The notes under the pieces were generated by a model. It had not been told where the DNA came from. It did not search any database and saw only the letters and a list, made by a program, of their open reading frames with translations. Of a stretch of DNA of 64,000 nt, positions 54,975 through 64,000 are shown one piece after another. Position numbers and translations under genes: made by a program. Within the stretch, counting starts at the first letter, position 1, and every line of letters starts with the position of its first letter. Origin of the DNA: Allobosea sp039673065 (lineage in GTDB: Bacteria > Pseudomonadota > Alphaproteobacteria > Rhizobiales > Beijerinckiaceae); contig NZ_JBDJKW010000008.1 of assembly GCF_039673065.1 (NCBI RefSeq), positions 1 through 64,000 of the forward strand, written 5' to 3'.

Positions 54975-56645
54975 ATGGCCGACGAACTTGGTGAGATTCT
55001 AAAGTCAATTGACGAACTTGCAACGCGAGCCAAGCTGTCGCGTCAGCGGGCATTTGCAGCGTGGTATGCTATCAATTTCCGCGATCTTGATGAGGATGAC
55101 GCTCTCGAAGCAGCAGCTGCTGATGGCGGGAACGATCAGGGCATCGATTTAATTTTTGCCGATGACGCAAGCGAGCAGATCGTTGTCATTCAAGCCTACT
55201 GTCCGGAGCGAATGGACAAGGCCACACCAAAGAACAAATGGGATGCTCTTGTCGCCTGCTTAGCCTTTGTACAGCATCCTGAAGCTTTAGCGCAGGCGGG
55301 GCGTCCTGACTTAGCGGAGATGGTCGGAGATCTTACGCGCGAGAATCCTAATTATGATGTTAGTCTCTCTTTAATATCATTAGGTAAATCAAGCGAACAG
55401 ATTTTTAAATCTGTAGCAACTCATCAGAAAAGCGCGCCTAAAAATGTCGTATATTCGTGGCATCCACAAGAGGTGATAGTCGAAAGCTACCGGGCGCTCG
55501 TGGAGTCTTCTGAAGGTGTGGCCGAGGACAGTCTTAATTTTACTGGCGGCTACCTTAAGGACGAAGGTGATTATGGGCGAGCATGGTTAGGCTCTGTCAG
55601 CGCAAAAGAGCTCATCAGGCTGCATGGCGAGCATGGCACTAAGCTGTATGCGGGAAACATCCGTCTCTTTCTCGGAGCTCGGAAGGGTGGCATCAATGAG
55701 CAGATCATTGCTACGGCCAAGGATGCCCCAGGTAATTTCTGGGCGCTGAATAACGGAATAACGATTGTCGCTGACCATGCTGATGAAATTGATGCGGGAA
55801 GCACCTCTTTGAAGCTGAAGCGTTTCAGCATTGTCAATGGATGCCAGACAACAAACAGCCTCGTACGCGCCGGATCAGAATCGGCCAAGGTTTTGGCTCG
55901 AGTGATTGCTGCAAAATCAAATTTGCGAAATGATATTGTCAGATTTAATAACTCCCAGAATGCAATCAAAATCTGGACAGTTAGGGCGGCCGACAAAACA
56001 CAGCAAAATCTGCAGCGCCAATTTAAGAAATTTGGAATCGAATATGCCCCTAGGCAGGACGGCGCGAGGAAGAGGACGGGCAAGGACACTATCGAGCTGG
56101 ATAGATTGGCTCAATACATCGCATCTTCTGATAAAGAATTTCTTATCCAAGCTATTGATAATAAGGGAGAGTTGTTTGACCAGCCGTATCAAAAACTATT
56201 CCCAAAAGACATAAGCGAACGCCGAGTATATTTAGCGTGGCTTTCCGGTCTTGCCTCCGATGCGGAGCGTAAGAAGCTTTTGGAGAAAATCGGGGATACT
56301 TCAAGTGGTTTGCTGACCGTGACGTCTGGATTTTGGATTGTATATACATCCTTCATTTTGATGAAAAAATTCAGCGACTTAGACTCTGGAATAATAACTC
56401 TTGATAAGATGAAAAATCAGTCATTCCAGAATTCAATAAATAAATATGCTGCTAAAGCAACGGAGATTTTCTTTGATGCGGCGATTGATACTTACGATCG
56501 TTCCGAATATGGTTCTGTAAAAGCGACACTTAGATCCACAAAATTTCTTGGAAAAATGGATTCTAAAATTGCAATGCGCGTCGCAAAATTAAAGGCAAAA
56601 GAGTTGCCAAATTTAGTGGATGTTTGTAAGTCCATTAAAGTTTAG
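54975..56645 (+). CDS. AIPR-family abortive-infection phage-resistance protein
   Basis: A 556-residue protein of the AIPR family. The diagnostic domain spans about 225-400, with NIRLFLGARKGGINEQII, FWALNNGITIV, FSIVNGCQTTNS and RFNNSQNAIKIWTVRAADKT. The N-terminus resembles a PD-(D/E)XK nuclease: GGNDQGIDLIF (Asp58) and IVVIQAYC (Gln73), but the Lys expected in a QxK motif is not present. Start 54975 has GGGGAG four bases upstream. The DNA is strikingly AT-rich compared with all neighbours: 56341-56400 has 18 G/C of 60, against 48 of 60 in 53341-53400. It is a single-gene island, probably acquired horizontally. Mechanism and trigger of AIPR proteins are poorly known. Confidence 0.88.
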   Translation: MADELGEILKSIDELATRAKLSRQRAFAAWYAINFRDLDEDDALEAAAADGGNDQGIDLIFADDASEQIVVIQAYCPERMDKATPKNKWDALVACLAFVQHPEALAQAGRPDLAEMVGDLTRENPNYDVSLSLISLGKSSEQIFKSVATHQKSAPKNVVYSWHPQEVIVESYRALVESSEGVAEDSLNFTGGYLKDEGDYGRAWLGSVSAKELIRLHGEHGTKLYAGNIRLFLGARKGGINEQIIATAKDAPGNFWALNNGITIVADHADEIDAGSTSLKLKRFSIVNGCQTTNSLVRAGSESAKVLARVIAAKSNLRNDIVRFNNSQNAIKIWTVRAADKTQQNLQRQFKKFGIEYAPRQDGARKRTGKDTIELDRLAQYIASSDKEFLIQAIDNKGELFDQPYQKLFPKDISERRVYLAWLSGLASDAERKKLLEKIGDTSSGLLTVTSGFWIVYTSFILMKKFSDLDSGIITLDKMKNQSFQNSINKYAAKATEIFFDAAIDTYDRSEYGSVKATLRSTKFLGKMDSKIAMRVAKLKAKELPNLVDVCKSIKV

Positions 56646-56659
56646 TTTTATTTTCTAAA

Positions 56660-56697
56660 AAAGGGTGCGGCGCGCAATTGCCGCATCCTTTCCTTTA
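56660..56697 (+). terminator. Terminator after the AIPR gene
   Basis: AAAGGGTGCGGC (56660-56671) pairs with GCCGCATCCTTT (56680-56691) with one G-T wobble and an eight-base loop, followed by CCTTTA. It lies 14 bases past the stop. Confidence 0.75.
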
Positions 56698-56774
56698 TAG
56701 CGTTGGCCTTGTTTGCCGAGTGTCAGCCCTGTTGACTCTGTGTTGAATTTTCAACTTAAACTGCATTGCAACAG

Positions 56775-59882
<3,108 letters not shown>

Positions 59883-60099
59883 GTCGGGATCCGGTTGGGG
59901 GCAGCCGTAGAGATAGGGCAAAAGCCGTTCCGTGCCAGATCGGGCCGGCGGCGGGCGGGCATGACTAGCACGCAGGCGGCGATGTTGCCGCATTGTTCCT
60001 GCCGGCTGTCCTGACAAAGATTGTCAGCAGCGCGTCAGGGGCGGGACGAGCCCCCGCCCGAGCCGGCATGCCGCGGGCGCGGGCCGCCGCAACGACAAA

Positions 60100-60121
60100 G
60101 GGCGCCGCTCGCGCGGCGCCC
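60100..60121 (-). terminator. Hairpin after clpB
   Basis: A perfect 9-bp stem GGGCGCCGC/GCGGCGCCC with a four-base loop, 26 bases past the clpB stop on the minus strand, followed there by TTTGTCG. Probably a weak terminator. Confidence 0.65.
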
Positions 60122-60147
60122 TCGTCATCATCGGGGTGCGGAACCCC

Positions 60148-62769
<2,622 letters not shown>

Positions 62770-62952
62770 CTGTATCGCTCTCCGCCCGCCGGTCGCGCCC
62801 CGTAGCGGCGGATCCGGCTGCCCTTTCGTCAGGATGGGGCCCCCTGAGGCGACCCCTCGGGCCAGAGATAGGTGTTGCTTTCCCGCAACGGAAGGGGTGA
62901 GGGCCCGGGAGTCACGTTGACGCGGCTGCGGCATCCTGTCCAGCATCGCGCC

Positions 62953-63282
62953 ATGGTCGGGACGAAGCGGCAGCAGGCGATTCGCAAGGCGCTCCGGGCG
63001 CTGGCGCCGGGCATCCCCTTCGGTGATGCCGAGGCGGTGCTGACGCTGGCAGGCCGCCCGGCGATGAAGGCGCTGCCGCCGGGCACCGCGCTCTGGCTGG
63101 CGCTGGCCAGCCATGTCCGCCACGTGCACACCGATTACGACCAGCTGCTCGCCGAGGGCTATGAGCGCGACGCCGCCCGCTTCTTCGTGGCCGAGCCGAG
63201 CGACGACGTGCTCGCCGGCTGGGGCTGCCAGCGCTCGGTGCTCGACGGCGAGATGCTGGAGGAGGGCGCGCCCGGCGCGTGA
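62953..63282 (+). CDS. DUF2293 domain protein
   Basis: A 109-residue protein of unknown function. Conserved family features are QQAIRKALRALAPGIPFGDA, HVRHVHTDYDQLLAEGYERD, AARFFV and, near the end, LAGWGCQRSV. The His-rich HVRHVHTDYD part is the most typical. It has no membrane segment or signal. It is divergent from clpB across 183 bases, so both promoters must be there. The ATG at 62953 fits family length. Confidence 0.85.
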   Translation: MVGTKRQQAIRKALRALAPGIPFGDAEAVLTLAGRPAMKALPPGTALWLALASHVRHVHTDYDQLLAEGYERDAARFFVAEPSDDVLAGWGCQRSVLDGEMLEEGAPGA

Positions 63283-63339
63283 CCGGGGCGCGCGCCCATG
63301 GCAGGGTGCGCCGCTTTCGCAGACGGGAACGGTCGGTCC

Positions 63340-64000
63340 ATGCGCGTCATGTCGCTCTATCGCTATCCGGTGAAGGGGCTCTCGCCCGAGCGGCGCGAGG
63401 CCTTCGCCCTGCCGGAGGGCGGCCATGTGCCGGGCGACCGGCTCTTCGCCATCGAGAACGGCCCTTCGGGCTTCGACCAGGCCGCGCCGGTGCACCAGCC
63501 GAAGATCAAGTACCTGATGCTGATGCGCAATGCGGCGCTGGCCCGGCTGCGCACGCGCTATGACGACGCTTCGGGCACGCTCGTGGTCGGTCATGAGGGC
63601 GTGGAGGAGCGCTTCGACCTCGCCAGCGAGGCGGGGCGCGCGGCGCTCGCCGCCTTCCTGGGCCGCGCCGTGCCGGAGGAGCTGCGGGGCCCGCCGCGCC
63701 TGCTGACGGCGCCGGCCGGCTACCGCTTCACCGATTCGCGCTCGGGCTTCGTCTCGCTGATCAACCTCGCCAGCGTCGCCGATCTGGCGCAGCGCATGGG
63801 CGCGCCGCTCGATCCGCTGCGCTTCCGCGGCAACGTCATGCTCGCCGACCTGCCGGCCTGGGGCGAGAACGAGCTCGTCGGCCGGCGGCTCGCCACCGGC
63901 TCAGGGCTGGTGCTCGAGGGCATCAAGCGCATCGAGCGCTGCGCCGCGACCAATGTCGACCCGGCGACCGGTGAGCGCGATCGCCAGATCCCCAAGGCGC
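63340..64000 (+). CDS. MOSC domain-containing protein, 3' end outside the window
   Basis: At least 220 residues; the gene runs past the right edge. The N-terminal MOSC beta-barrel signature is MRVMSLYRYPVKGLSPERRE. Further on, FRGNVMLADLPAWGENELVG and IERCAATNVDPATGERD are typical of the MOSC domain; the Cys in IERCAATNVD is the probable molybdenum-cofactor ligand. Family members are mARC/YcbX-like reductases of N-hydroxylated compounds; specificity cannot be assigned. It begins 57 bases after the DUF2293 gene on the same strand and may be co-transcribed. Confidence 0.88.
   Translation, partial: MRVMSLYRYPVKGLSPERREAFALPEGGHVPGDRLFAIENGPSGFDQAAPVHQPKIKYLMLMRNAALARLRTRYDDASGTLVVGHEGVEERFDLASEAGRAALAAFLGRAVPEELRGPPRLLTAPAGYRFTDSRSGFVSLINLASVADLAQRMGAPLDPLRFRGNVMLADLPAWGENELVGRRLATGSGLVLEGIKRIERCAATNVDPATGERDRQIPKA

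Noticed and set aside
62834..62860. CCCCAT-like -10 element of a heat-shock promoter before clpB (minus strand)
   Set aside because: No CTTGAA-like -35 element at a suitable distance; in such GC-rich DNA CCCCAT alone is not evidence.

Overview
The window is chromosomal DNA of a high-GC alphaproteobacterium, most likely of the order Hyphomicrobiales (a Bosea- or Methylobacterium-like organism). The best evidence is the gene order murA, DUF2948, hisD, UPF0262, low-molecular-weight phosphatase, together with the membrane-anchored cytochrome c, alphaproteobacterial OxyR/KatA, VapBC and UvrA types, and GC-rich codon use throughout. Genus-level placement is inference. No rRNA, tRNA, CRISPR array, transposase or prophage gene was recognised.

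Layout. 1-6.5 kb, mostly minus strand: the start of an FAD oxidoreductase, a membrane PAS-GGDEF-EAL protein, a compact operon (hchA, LuxR-type regulator, 53-residue protein, short-chain reductase) and an RpfF-like crotonase (diffusible signal factor synthase family). 6.9-13.1 kb, plus strand: small basic protein, murA, DUF2948, hisD, UPF0262, LMW phosphatase, small exported protein, methyl-accepting chemotaxis protein. 13.1-21.7 kb, minus: deoB and the yejABEF peptide/microcin C importer, with a VapBC-type toxin-antitoxin pair embedded between yejE and yejF, then a cycM-like cytochrome. 21.8-23.4 kb, plus: kdsB, pheA. 23.5-28.8 kb, minus: nudC and a valine catabolic cluster (mmsB, acyl-CoA dehydrogenase, unknown 153-residue protein, mmsA) with a divergent LysR gene. 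29.9-34.1 kb, minus: a two-receiver diguanylate cyclase and a two-gene iron/phosphonate-type ABC importer. 34.4-40.2 kb, plus: a sugar-type ABC importer (binding protein and two permeases, no ATPase), transaldolase, a short-chain reductase and an HdeD-like membrane protein. 40.2-46.7 kb, minus: an exported hypothetical, an acetolactate synthase-like enzyme, a CaiB-type CoA transferase, glutaryl-CoA dehydrogenase and an ALDH7-type dehydrogenase, which together suggest lysine/aminoadipate/glutarate degradation; a LysR gene lies divergently. 48.4-54.1 kb: DAO-type oxidoreductase, DinB-like protein, divergent oxyR/katA, M20 peptidase. 54.1-56.7 kb: a repeat-rich non-coding stretch, then an AT-rich solitary AIPR-family anti-phage gene. 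56.8-64 kb: uvrA, clpB, DUF2293 and the start of a MOSC protein.

Most interesting points: the toxin-antitoxin pair stitched by overlapping start/stop codons into a transporter operon; the AT-rich AIPR gene behind a field of repeats (19-bp degenerate tandem units and a double hairpin with identical loops); an RpfF-like enzyme with Glu to Asp at a catalytic position; a palindromic repeat family with exchangeable tips; and a UPF0262 gene preceded by a 15-bp tandem repeat that multiplies its Shine-Dalgarno/ATG pair.
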